The notes below the pieces were generated by a model. That model ran no database searches. It was not told the origin of the DNA and saw only the letters and a program-made list of their open reading frames with translations. The translations under genes and the position numbers were made by a program. Shown piece after piece: positions 1 through 5,952 of a stretch of 8,443 nucleotides of DNA (positions within the stretch are counted from its first letter, which is position 1; the number at the start of each line of letters is the position of its first letter). The DNA is from a bacterium. Lineage in GTDB: Bacteria > Cyanobacteriota > Vampirovibrionia > Gastranaerophilales > Gastranaerophilaceae. The stretch is from contig JAGOIO010000048.1 in NCBI GenBank assembly GCA_017995595.1, positions 1-8,443 of the forward strand, given 5' to 3'.

Positions 1-60
1 CCATACTCCGCAGGTTTAGGACTCTATGGGGTGATAAATCTGCATATTCCATCAGGCTAA
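1..60 (+). CDS. Possible 3' end of an upstream gene (partial)
   Basis: Frame 1 is open from the first base and ends at TAA (58-60). It gives 19 residues with a Gly/Leu/Tyr pattern ending in IPSG. Frame 3 is also open for about 28 codons (to 88), so the reading frame is not certain. Frame 1 is preferred because its composition (GLGLYG) looks protein-like. The product cannot be named from so short a tail. No clear intrinsic terminator follows; there is only a weak 5-bp inverted repeat (TCAGG 52-56 / CCTGA 73-77) without a T-run. Confidence 0.3.
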   Translation, partial: PYSAGLGLYGVINLHIPSG

Positions 61-183
61 ATACTCAAATACCTGAACTTTGTATTTAACATAATACACG
101 TAAAAAAAAATTTTTGCCAGTATTTTTATTTATATTTAAAAATTGAAACATGTCTTAAAATTTAATATTAAATTCTTGAGGAC
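61..183. other. AT-rich non-coding spacer
   Basis: This stretch between the possible upstream gene end and the consensus promoter at 184 is very AT-rich, with an A9/T5 run near 102-115. I see no start codon with a Shine-Dalgarno site, no tRNA-like structure and no convincing terminator. It may hold upstream promoter (UP-element-like) A/T tracts for the promoter that follows. Confidence 0.5.
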
Positions 184-212
184 TTGACAACTTTTTAGTA
201 ATAAATTATAAT
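184..212 (+). promoter_or_regulatory. Perfect consensus sigma70-type promoter
   Basis: The -35 box TTGACA (184-189) and the -10 box TATAAT (207-212) are both exact consensus matches separated by 17 nt. A/T tracts lie upstream. The expected transcription start is near 219. This is the best promoter in the window. It sits 30 nt before a short Arg-rich leader ORF rather than before a long gene, so its strong transcript is probably controlled afterwards by the attenuator-like structures at 247-384. Confidence 0.85.
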
Positions 213-241
213 CAGAATACAAAATAAATAGAGGTAGAATT

Positions 242-304
242 TTGACAGTAAAAACTTTATTAGTACGACGTAGCATACGAAGATACAGAAAGGACTTGTT
301 TTAA
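242..304 (+). CDS. Candidate 20-residue Arg-rich leader peptide
   Basis: TTG (242-244) follows a GAGGT Shine-Dalgarno (231-235) by 6 nt, and the ORF stops at TAA 302-304. Five of the 20 residues are Arg, in the C-terminal half, which reads RRSIRRYRKDLF. The Arg codons are CGA, CGT, CGA, AGA, AGA, whereas all ten Arg codons of the 494-residue gene downstream are AGA. The first codons lie in one RNA pairing arm (247-258) and the last ones in another (287-304), so ribosome position would select the RNA fold. The R-Y-R triplet resembles the basic-X-basic motif known to stall macrolide-bound ribosomes; Arg-tRNA shortage is another possible signal. The peptide itself is not recognised. Its role as a leader is inferred from position and structure. 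Confidence 0.55.
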   Translation: MTVKTLLVRRSIRRYRKDLF

Positions 305-364
305 ACAAAAGCCCAAAGTTTTTACTTGGAAATTTTAAAAAATAGATTAAAACAAGACCTTTTT
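247..364 (+). promoter_or_regulatory. Alternative RNA pairings: candidate antiterminator
   Basis: Two long inverted repeats interlock. Arm 1 (247-258, AGTAAAAACTTT) is exactly complementary to arm 3 (315-326), giving 12 bp. Arm 2 (287-304) pairs with arm 4 (347-364) over 18 positions with one mismatch (294/357) and one G-U pair (288/363). Pairing 1:3 and pairing 2:4 cross each other, so they should largely exclude one another. Arm 4 also contains the whole left side of the terminator stem at 354-364. Pairing 2:4 would therefore prevent termination, and pairing 1:3 would favour it. This matches the logic of trp-type attenuators, with the leader ORF spanning arms 1 and 2. Confidence 0.6.
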
Positions 365-384
365 GATAAAAAGAGGTCTTTTTT
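354..384 (+). terminator. Intrinsic terminator in the leader (attenuator)
   Basis: AAGACCTTTTT (354-364) pairs with AAAAGAGGTCTT (369-380). That is 11 base pairs with one bulged G (373) and a GATA loop (365-368), running into six T residues (379-384). It lies about 165 nt after the predicted transcription start and before the 32-codon ORF and the 494-residue gene, so it can act as a conditional stop for them. It could instead be the plain end of a small RNA of about 165 nt. Confidence 0.75.
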
Positions 385-462
385 GTTACATTTTTGTAAA
401 ATTTCAAAAAAAACTAGCACTTATTATTTTTAGGTAACTTAGAAAAAGGGTAGGAAACCATG

Positions 463-561
463 ATGAATAAAGAATTTAAGAAAACTGAATCCCGACGAAA
501 CGCAATCGTAAAGGCGAATGCTCCAATCGTCAAATTAATGAATTTAATCTGGGGCTTGTGA
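463..561 (+). CDS. Small hypothetical basic protein (32 aa)
   Basis: Two adjacent ATGs (460 and 463) lie in one frame. AGGAA at 452-456 is better spaced from the second, so 463 is chosen; the other start would add one Met. The product is basic at its N-terminal half (KEFKKTESRRN) and hydrophobic at its C-terminal end (IVKLMNLIWGL), which could form a membrane-binding helix. Both Arg codons are CGA, as in the leader ORF and unlike the neighbouring large gene. It sits after the leader terminator and 55 nt before the 494-residue gene. It may be a real small protein, or a second regulatory upstream ORF. I do not recognise it. Confidence 0.45.
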   Translation: MNKEFKKTESRRNAIVKANAPIVKLMNLIWGL

Positions 562-580
562 TTTACAGATTGTAAGCTTG

Positions 581-600
581 TCATGCCTATATTGGCATGA
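581..600 (+). promoter_or_regulatory. 7-bp hairpin just upstream of the next ribosome binding site
   Basis: TCATGCC (581-587) and GGCATGA (594-600) form a perfect stem with a 6-nt loop, ending only 5 nt before the AAAGGAAA ribosome binding site (605-612) of the 494-residue gene. No T-run follows, so it is not an intrinsic terminator. It could influence initiation or mRNA stability. No protein or ligand is suggested by the sequence. Confidence 0.4.
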
Positions 601-616
601 AGCAAAAGGAAATTTA

Positions 617-2101
617 ATGATAACAGGAATAACAGCAAAAATATTTTCTCAACTTGGCAGTAATTCGTCATTGTTGCCGATGGGAATAAAAGACGGTTCT
701 AACAGTCTTGGAATGACAGCAGGCTCGTATCTTGCTTCAAATAACAAGGTTGAAGGCAAAGACAGATTTATTGATGAATTTGGTACTCAAGCTATATGGC
801 TTTTCGGATTACCGTTTTTCAAAAAAATTATAGATTTAACTGCATATAAAGTTGCAGGATTTAACTCAAAAGTTGATACAAGAGTTTTAGAAAATAAAGA
901 TATTGCAGATTTAGCCCAAAAATATGCAAAAAAAGCAAACAAAAATGATGTTGCAGATAGTATTAAGCATGCCCTTGATAATAAAAAAGTATTCAAAGGT
1001 ATGTTTTTAGGTAAATTTATTGCTGCAACAGCACTTACAATGGTCTCTTACGGAGCTTTAACTTCCTACAGACACAAATATACAGAGAAAGAGCAAATTG
1101 CAGAGATTAAAAAAGAGATGGCTCAAGAAAAAGAATTAGCTCAGAATAACGAAACGGCTAAAAATAATGAAACAGAAAAATCTTCTGTTGCATTTGGCGG
1201 TGTAGTTAAAAATTCTAAAAAAACTGACAGCTCAAGCTTAAAAGTTAATTCACCTAAGGGGTTAAGCTTTAATGGTGGAGTTGCAAGTTTTGCTAACAGT
1301 TTTATGTTTAATCCGGTTAGAAATATGATGATATTAGATGCCGGTATTACAGGTGAAAGACTTGCTGATGCAAGAAATCCTCAAGATTTTATGGGATATG
1401 CCATTAAAGAAGGCGGTTTCTGGGCATTTATGTATTTCGCAGGAGAAAAAATACAAGAGCATTTTGAGAAAAAATCCAAGAAAAAATATGACAAATCTAT
1501 AGATTTGGATATCAGAGTTTTACAAGACAAAGATTTTCAAAATACAATTAAAGATGGCAAGAAAGTTCAAAGTGAATTAAATGACTTCTTATATAAAACT
1601 GTTGATGGAAAAAAAGTTGAAAAAACAGATGCGGAACTTTACGAATACATTTGCAATAACCCTGAGAATGTTGTTGTTAAAACTGCAAAACAATCTGAGA
1701 TGATTTCAGAATTTAAGGAATATTCACAAAATCCATTTGAAAAAGCACTTCAAAAAGTCGGATTAAAAGGTGCAAAATCAACAGGAAATATTAATACGCA
1801 AGAATTTATTGACTTGTCAAATGATGGTGGAATGAGAACTTTACACAAAAAGATTTCAACTGTAGCAAAAGAATTTGAAAAAGCTTCAGGTAACGAGACT
1901 ATTGATGAGTTTTTCAAGAAAACAGTAAAATTAAAGAGACTTTCTATTCTAAAAAATATCGGAGCTTGTGTCGGTTTCTTAGGAGTTATAATCCCAGGAA
2001 TTATGGTTATAGGAAGAAAATCAGGCGAAGGAAATGAAGAATTTCAAGTTAAAAAAGAATTGAAAGAAAAAATTAAAAATGGCGAATTAAATTTGAAATA
2101 A
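617..2101 (+). CDS. Hypothetical membrane protein with a duplicated domain (494 aa)
   Basis: The start is ATG 617, because AAAGGAAA (605-612) is well spaced before it; an in-frame TTG at 578 has no such site and lies inside a hairpin region. The protein has two related halves. Residues about 51-96 (FIDEF..AIWLFGLPFFKKI..DTRVLENKDI) resemble residues about 258-307 (FMGYA..GFWAFMYFAGEKI..DIRVLQDKDF). Each half is followed by one hydrophobic segment, at about 127-149 and 444-466. Between them lie a charged, coiled-coil-like stretch (152-188, rich in K/E/N) and two motifs of the form xxF(x)GG (VAFGG 191-195, LSFNGG 216-221). No signal peptide is visible. All ten Arg codons are AGA. Function is unknown. 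Such proteins fit a lineage-specific family of Gastranaerophilales-like bacteria, but that is an impression, not a search result. It ends before a strong terminator. Confidence 0.85.
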   Translation: MITGITAKIFSQLGSNSSLLPMGIKDGSNSLGMTAGSYLASNNKVEGKDRFIDEFGTQAIWLFGLPFFKKIIDLTAYKVAGFNSKVDTRVLENKDIADLAQKYAKKANKNDVADSIKHALDNKKVFKGMFLGKFIAATALTMVSYGALTSYRHKYTEKEQIAEIKKEMAQEKELAQNNETAKNNETEKSSVAFGGVVKNSKKTDSSSLKVNSPKGLSFNGGVASFANSFMFNPVRNMMILDAGITGERLADARNPQDFMGYAIKEGGFWAFMYFAGEKIQEHFEKKSKKKYDKSIDLDIRVLQDKDFQNTIKDGKKVQSELNDFLYKTVDGKKVEKTDAELYEYICNNPENVVVKTAKQSEMISEFKEYSQNPFEKALQKVGLKGAKSTGNINTQEFIDLSNDGGMRTLHKKISTVAKEFEKASGNETIDEFFKKTVKLKRLSILKNIGACVGFLGVIIPGIMVIGRKSGEGNEEFQVKKELKEKIKNGELNLK

Positions 2102-2144
2102 AATTGTCTTAATCTCGAAATGTATTTTGTCATATAAAGTTAAT

Positions 2145-2180
2145 AAAAAAGGTGCAAAGCGAAGCTTTGCACCTTTTCGT
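2145..2180. terminator. Bidirectional intrinsic terminator
   Basis: AAAAGGTGCAAAGC (2147-2160) and GCTTTGCACCTTTT (2164-2177) form a perfect 14-bp stem with a GAA loop. It lies between the 494-residue gene (plus strand) and the convergent HU gene (minus strand). Read on the minus strand it ends in a T6 run followed by ATTA, so it should be strong for HU. On the plus strand the tail (TTTTCGTTT) is weaker. Confidence 0.9.
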
Positions 2181-2202
2181 TTAAAACTTAAACTGCAAAA
2201 AA

Positions 2203-2481
2203 CTATTTGCCGTTTACGATAGTTTTGAACTTTTTACCAGCTGAAAAAGCAGGAACTGTTTTAGCAGCGATTTTAAGTTCTTTACCAGTTTGTGGGTTTC
2301 TACCGTTTCTAGCAGCACGTTTGCGAGGTTCGAATGTTCCGAATCCTACTAGAGTTACTTTCTTACCTTTTGCAACTGTTTTTTGAATAGTATCAATTAA
2401 AGCACCCAATACTTCACCAGCATCTTTTTGAGTAACTTTTGCTTTCTTTGAAATTTCTTGTACTAATTCTTCTTTGTTCAT
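2203..2481 (-). CDS. hup: HU-family histone-like DNA-binding protein
   Basis: This 92-residue protein has the normal length and layout of HU: an N-terminal helix pair (1-40), the GFGTF strand (46-50), and the flexible beta-arm RKRAARNGRNPQTG (53-66), with the conserved Pro63 that intercalates between base pairs in HU/IHF. The C-terminal helix ends in AGKKFKTIVNGK. HU dimers bend and compact DNA in the nucleoid and help replication, repair and transcription. The start at 2481 is preferred because AAAGGGG precedes it by 9 nt. An in-frame ATG at 2511 falls at the predicted transcription start and has no ribosome binding site. The gene stands alone, with its own promoter (2517-2544) and terminator. 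HU and IHF subunits share this fold; the length and sequence favour homodimeric HU. Confidence 0.97.
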   Translation of the reverse strand: MNKEELVQEISKKAKVTQKDAGEVLGALIDTIQKTVAKGKKVTLVGFGTFEPRKRAARNGRNPQTGKELKIAAKTVPAFSAGKKFKTIVNGK

Positions 2482-2516
2482 TTGGATAATCCCCTTTCTT
2501 AATGTGTACATAAACT

Positions 2517-2544
2517 ATTATATGTAAATTATAAAATAACGCAA
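2517..2544 (-). promoter_or_regulatory. Promoter of the HU gene
   Basis: On the minus strand, TTGCGT (2539-2544) and TATAAT (2517-2522) are separated by 16 nt. The expected start near 2510 gives a leader of about 29 nt, which includes the AAAGGGG ribosome binding site. This supports translation from 2481. Confidence 0.75.
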
Positions 2545-2580
2545 GAGTTTTAACGAAAATTAATATATTTATTTTAAATA

Positions 2581-2609
2581 TTTTTCTTTTGCAAGTTTTG
2601 AGATATAAT
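2581..2609 (+). promoter_or_regulatory. Likely promoter of the glycosyltransferase-apt operon
   Basis: A consensus -10 box TATAAT lies at 2604-2609. Seventeen nt upstream there is only a weak -35 (TTTTTC, 2581-2586) in a T-rich tract, so the promoter may be modest or activator-assisted. The transcript would begin near 2616. The leader holds a 6-bp hairpin (ATGCAA 2616-2621 / TTGCAT 2632-2637), then AGGAGAGG (2638-2645), 8 nt before ATG 2654. Confidence 0.6.
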
Positions 2610-2653
2610 GTTTCAATGCAATACTATTTTTTTGCATAGGAGAGGTTATTTTA

Positions 2654-3853
2654 ATGAATTTTAAGAGAAATTTCCGTAAAATTGCCAGAATTTTCAGAAA
2701 AAAAGAAAAACTGACCGATAGAATTTATTTTTCGATAAGTTCTGAGGGCTTTGGTCATTCATCTAGAGCTATTGCGATAGCTTCAAAACTTGACAAAAAA
2801 AAATATATAATCGGAACTTATGATTATGCTCTTGACAGAGTTAAAAAAATGGGTATGCCCCATCAAGAAATTTCTCAAGAACTAAAATTTATCGGACATG
2901 ACGGAGCTTTTGATGTTGGCAAAACTATAATTAAAAACCAAAGCTGGGTTATGAAATTTAATAAAATGGTTGATGAAGAAGTAGAAATTATCCGTGAAAA
3001 CGGTTGCTCTTGCGTAGTTGCGGACGGGAGAATGATTCCTGTTCTTGCCGCTGAAAAACTAAAATTGCCTTGTATTACAATAACAAATCAAAGTGCGTTT
3101 TATTCTTTCTTTCAACAAGATAATTGGTTGGTAAAGCTTTTAGGTGTTTCTTTTGATAACTGGATGAGAATGTATTTGAGTTCAACTGAGGAAATATTAA
3201 TTCCTGATTTTGCTCCGCCTTATACTGTTTGCTTACCTAATTTAAGCCATAACAGAAAAATTATGAAAAGAACCAGATTCGTAGGACCTCTTGTTAATTT
3301 CGATGTAGAAAGTATTCCCGAAATTGAAAGAGATAAATCAAGAAAACTTATTGTTGTTTGTTTGGGCGGGCATGCTTACAGACGACCGCTTTTTGACTGT
3401 ATTTTAGAAACAGCAAAAAAATTACCCGATATAGATTTTGATATCTTTACCTTTTTTGAAGCAAAAGATATTTCACCAAACGTACATTTAAAGGGTATGA
3501 TTCCTGATATTTCTCCTTATTTGAAAGCTTCTGATGCTGTTATTGCTCAGGCTGGTCATTCTACCGCTATGGAAATACTTTCACTAGGGAAGCCGTCTAT
3601 TATCGTTCCTGACTTAAATCAAATTGAACAGGAAAACAATGCTAAGAGAATGAAAGAATTACAGGTTTCTGAAGTCCTTACTCAAGAGGAGTTGGAAGTT
3701 CATAAATTGTTTGATTGTGTACAAAAAGTAATGAATGATGATAAATATAAGAAAAATGCACAACTTTTTGCTACAATGTCAAAAGAGATGGACGCAAAAC
3801 GGAGGGTTGCTGAAATTCTCACCGATTATTCGATGAGATTACACAGGTATTAA
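2654..3853 (+). CDS. GT-B glycosyltransferase, MJ1255/MurG-like
   Basis: This 399-residue protein resembles the MJ1255-type branch of MurG/GT28-like transferases. Residues 23-40 hold the first beta-strand and Gly-rich loop (RIYFSISSEGFGHSSRA, with E31-G-F-G-H35). The middle contains VGP and a strand starting IVVCLGGHAYRR. The C-terminal donor-binding region reads SDAVIAQAGHSTAMEILSLGKPSIIVP (293-319), with G301-H-S303 and E307, followed by QIEQENNAKRM. These enzymes transfer a sugar from a nucleotide-sugar to a lipid or glycan acceptor. The N-terminal 20 residues are strongly cationic (KRNFRKIARIFRKKEK), which suits peripheral binding to the inner membrane face. There are no membrane spans. 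It starts the operon after a strong AGGAGAGG site. Its partner 1 nt downstream is a membrane GT2, so both probably serve one pathway. Donor and acceptor are unknown. Confidence 0.85.
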   Translation: MNFKRNFRKIARIFRKKEKLTDRIYFSISSEGFGHSSRAIAIASKLDKKKYIIGTYDYALDRVKKMGMPHQEISQELKFIGHDGAFDVGKTIIKNQSWVMKFNKMVDEEVEIIRENGCSCVVADGRMIPVLAAEKLKLPCITITNQSAFYSFFQQDNWLVKLLGVSFDNWMRMYLSSTEEILIPDFAPPYTVCLPNLSHNRKIMKRTRFVGPLVNFDVESIPEIERDKSRKLIVVCLGGHAYRRPLFDCILETAKKLPDIDFDIFTFFEAKDISPNVHLKGMIPDISPYLKASDAVIAQAGHSTAMEILSLGKPSIIVPDLNQIEQENNAKRMKELQVSEVLTQEELEVHKLFDCVQKVMNDDKYKKNAQLFATMSKEMDAKRRVAEILTDYSMRLHRY

Positions 3854-3854
3854 T

Positions 3855-5207
3855 ATGAAAGAGAGAATAGTTTTATTTCTAATATTGATGGGCTTGCTTG
3901 CCTTCCTTTACATTTTCCAGAACTATTTTAATACGGTTTTTGGTTTGATTTTCTTATGTTGTGGAATGATAGTTTATGCTATTTACATGAATCTTGCAAC
4001 TCAGCACAAAAAACGTAAGTTAAGAAAAACCCCGCAGGTTATAAATGAAGACTATAAGCCTTTCGTAACGGTTATGATTCCTGCTCATAATGAAGAAGGT
4101 GTGATTGCAAAGACTGTTGAAACAGTTTTAGAAATGACTTATGAAAAATTTGAAGTTATCGTAATCGATGATAGAAGTTCTGATAATACCGCAAGCGTTA
4201 TCAGAGATTTAGAAAACAAATATGAAAAAGTTACCGCACTTGTAAGAGATAAAAATGCATTCCCAGGAAAATCTGCAGTTTTAAATGATGCATTAAAAAT
4301 GGCAAAGGGTGAAGCCGTTTTGGTTTTTGATGCAGATGCAAGAATGGATAAGAATTTTTTATCTGAACTTGTTCCTCAACTTGAACCTGCTGATGTAGGT
4401 GCAGTTCAAGCAAGAAAAGTTATAAGTAACAAAGATTATAATCTTTTAACTCGTTGCCAAGATAATGAAATGGCTCTTGATACACACTTTCAAGTTGGTA
4501 GAGATGCTGTAAAGGGTGCTGTTGAACTTAGAGGAAACGGCGAGCTTATAAAAGTTGAAGCAATTAATGATATCGGCGGGTGGAATAATTATACAATTAC
4601 AGATGACCTTGATATGTCAACAAGATTACACATAAAAGGTTGGGATATAAGGTTTTGCCCAGATACTGTCGTTTATGAAGAAGCAATAATCTATTTGTTT
4701 CCGTTGTTTAGACAACGCAGACGTTGGTTTGAAGGTACAATCAGAAGATATTTGGAATATTTTGGTGATGTTCTAAAATCTAAAGATATGTCATTGAGAG
4801 CAAGTTTAGATATGACTGCTTATATTTCAGAATTTATAATGCCTTTGTGGTGGATGATGGAAATGTTTATCAGATGTGGTCGTATTTTAACACACCAAGC
4901 TCCTAAGAACTGCCTTTTATCATCAATATTTGTCGGGTGTGCGATAGCTGTATGCTTTACTATTGCCGCAAGATACAGTTTAAGAAAATATAACAATGTT
5001 CCTAGAAAAAAAGCCTTAATCCAAGCTATGGAAACTTCAATTTACTTGTTTGTAATATGGTTCCCTGTTGTAGTTTGGATATGTTTTAAAATTTTGTTTA
5101 GAAAAAAAGATATGGCATGGGGAAAAACTGCCCATGGCTTAGTATTGGAAGAAGAAGCTCATATAAAAGACCAACAAGAGCAGGAAGTATTAGAAGAAGT
5201 AAAATAG
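3855..5207 (+). CDS. Membrane-bound family 2 glycosyltransferase
   Basis: This 450-residue enzyme begins with two membrane spans (about 4-22 and 26-45), followed by a cytoplasmic GT2 domain. The GT2 motifs are intact: VMIPAHNEE (73-81), IDDRSSDNT (104-112), the DxD motif FDADA (158-162; D159, D161), TDD (249-251; putative catalytic base) and QRRRW (287-291). About three further hydrophobic segments (325-344, 353-373, 394-414) precede a charged tail. These are features of processive or lipid-directed beta-glycosyltransferases (cellulose/hyaluronan synthase, PgaC, and the cyanobacterial glucosyldiacylglycerol synthase MgdA). The RRRWFEG..RRYLEYF stretch and the size make a glycolipid synthase plausible, but polysaccharide synthesis is not excluded. 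The ATG lies 1 nt after the preceding stop, with only a weak ACAGG upstream, so translation is likely coupled. Confidence 0.92.
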   Translation: MKERIVLFLILMGLLAFLYIFQNYFNTVFGLIFLCCGMIVYAIYMNLATQHKKRKLRKTPQVINEDYKPFVTVMIPAHNEEGVIAKTVETVLEMTYEKFEVIVIDDRSSDNTASVIRDLENKYEKVTALVRDKNAFPGKSAVLNDALKMAKGEAVLVFDADARMDKNFLSELVPQLEPADVGAVQARKVISNKDYNLLTRCQDNEMALDTHFQVGRDAVKGAVELRGNGELIKVEAINDIGGWNNYTITDDLDMSTRLHIKGWDIRFCPDTVVYEEAIIYLFPLFRQRRRWFEGTIRRYLEYFGDVLKSKDMSLRASLDMTAYISEFIMPLWWMMEMFIRCGRILTHQAPKNCLLSSIFVGCAIAVCFTIAARYSLRKYNNVPRKKALIQAMETSIYLFVIWFPVVVWICFKILFRKKDMAWGKTAHGLVLEEEAHIKDQQEQEVLEEVK

Positions 5208-5222
5208 CATAGGAGAAATGAA

Positions 5223-5774
5223 ATGCCACAAACTACGGAAAATGTTGTAGAACACGTAAAATCGACAATCAGAACAATCCCTAATTTCCCAAAAGAAGGA
5301 ATTATGTTCAGAGATATAACAACCGCATTGAAAGATTCAACTGCACTAAAAGAAATGATTGATTTTTTGACAGAAAAATTTAAAGATGAAAAAATTGATT
5401 ATGTAGCAGGCTTGGAATCAAGAGGATTTATTTTTGGAGTTCCTGTAGCTTGTAACTTGAATGCAGGATTTATTCCTGTAAGAAAGCCTCATAAGTTACC
5501 AGCAGAAACAATTAGCCAAACTTATGATTTAGAATACGGTACAGATACATTAGAAATTCATAAAGATGCATTAAAAGCCGGCGATAGAGTTCTAATCGTA
5601 GATGATTTACTTGCAACAGGCGGAACTGCTTCTGCTGCATGCAATCTTGTTACTAAAACAGGAGCAGAAATTGCAGGTTTAGGATTTATCGTTGAATTAC
5701 CTGCACTAAACGGTAAAAATAAATTACCGAAAAATGCAAAAGTAGTATCAATGGTATCTTTTGACGGTGAATAA
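5223..5774 (+). CDS. apt: Adenine phosphoribosyltransferase
   Basis: This 183-residue protein is a typical APRTase. It converts adenine and PRPP to AMP and pyrophosphate (purine salvage, cytoplasm, homodimer). The N-terminal part reads IPNFPKEGIMFRDIT (19-33). The ESRGF segment is at 65-69, the flexible catalytic loop region VRKPHKLP..T is at 86-96, and the PRPP-binding signature VLIVDDLLATGGTA is at 123-136 with D127-D128. The length and motifs are normal and nothing is missing. AGGAG (5211-5215) precedes the ATG by 7 nt. It is the third gene of the operon, 15 nt after the GT2 stop, and a strong terminator follows. Its link to the glycosyltransferases may be only shared transcription. Confidence 0.97.
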   Translation: MPQTTENVVEHVKSTIRTIPNFPKEGIMFRDITTALKDSTALKEMIDFLTEKFKDEKIDYVAGLESRGFIFGVPVACNLNAGFIPVRKPHKLPAETISQTYDLEYGTDTLEIHKDALKAGDRVLIVDDLLATGGTASAACNLVTKTGAEIAGLGFIVELPALNGKNKLPKNAKVVSMVSFDGE

Positions 5775-5794
5775 TTTTAAAATTTAAGATAGAC

Positions 5795-5830
5795 AAAAGG
5801 CGAAATTCTTTTCGAATTTCGCCTTTTTGG
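5795..5830 (+). terminator. Operon terminator after apt
   Basis: AAAAGGCGAAATTC (5795-5808) and GAATTTCGCCTTTT (5814-5827) form a perfect 14-bp stem with a TTTTC loop, and the T-run continues to 5828. This ends the two-glycosyltransferase-apt operon. The A/T flanks make it potentially active in both directions, but no gene reads into it from the other side. Confidence 0.93.
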
Positions 5831-5860
5831 TTATACGTGAAGTGGTCTCATTTGTGTATG

Positions 5861-5881
5861 AAAATTTTTTGAAAAAATTTT
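5861..5881. repeat. 21-bp A/T palindrome
   Basis: AAAATTTTTT (5861-5870) and AAAAAATTTT (5872-5881) are perfect inverted copies around a single G. It lies between the apt terminator and the promoter of the CHAP-like gene. In a genome this rich in A and T it may be chance. It could also be an upstream promoter element, a curved-DNA tract or a regulator site. Confidence 0.4.
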
Positions 5882-5899
5882 AACATGTTTAGCAATTTT

Positions 5900-5928
5900 T
5901 TGCCTCTATTTTACTTTACATGTATAAG
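5900..5928 (+). promoter_or_regulatory. Candidate promoter of the CHAP-like gene
   Basis: TTGCCT (5900-5905) and TATAAG (5923-5928) are spaced by 17 nt. The transcript would start near 5935, only about 18 nt before the ATG and just before the AAAAAGGG ribosome binding site (5936-5943). A leader that short is workable but tight, so the assignment is tentative. A terminator upstream (5795-5830) means the gene needs its own promoter in this interval. Confidence 0.5.
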
Positions 5929-5952
5929 AGGATTTAAAAAGGGATATTTAAT

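Noticed and set aside
578..616. TTG start at 578 for the 494-residue gene
   Set aside because: No Shine-Dalgarno is spaced before it and it lies at a hairpin, while ATG 617 has AAAGGAAA at the right distance.
548..617. Frameshift fusion of the 32-codon ORF with the 494-residue gene
   Set aside because: The large gene's frame is open from 548 and overlaps the small ORF's end, but there is no slippery sequence, and the large gene has its own good start.
195..671. Two minus-strand ORFs (195-407 and 414-671)
   Set aside because: They are low-complexity Phe/Leu/Tyr-rich translations of A-rich DNA, lie opposite the promoter, leader and small ORF, and have no supporting ribosome binding site or family resemblance.
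787..996. Minus-strand ORF inside the 494-residue gene
   Set aside because: It is a shadow of the plus-strand coding frame with no start signal.
2482..2511. Ten-residue N-terminal extension of HU from ATG 2511
   Set aside because: It falls at the predicted transcription start, lacks a ribosome binding site, and HU proteins begin at MNKxEL.
4231..4413. Minus-strand ORF inside the GT2 gene
   Set aside because: Leu/His/Gln-rich shadow translation opposite a clear glycosyltransferase domain.
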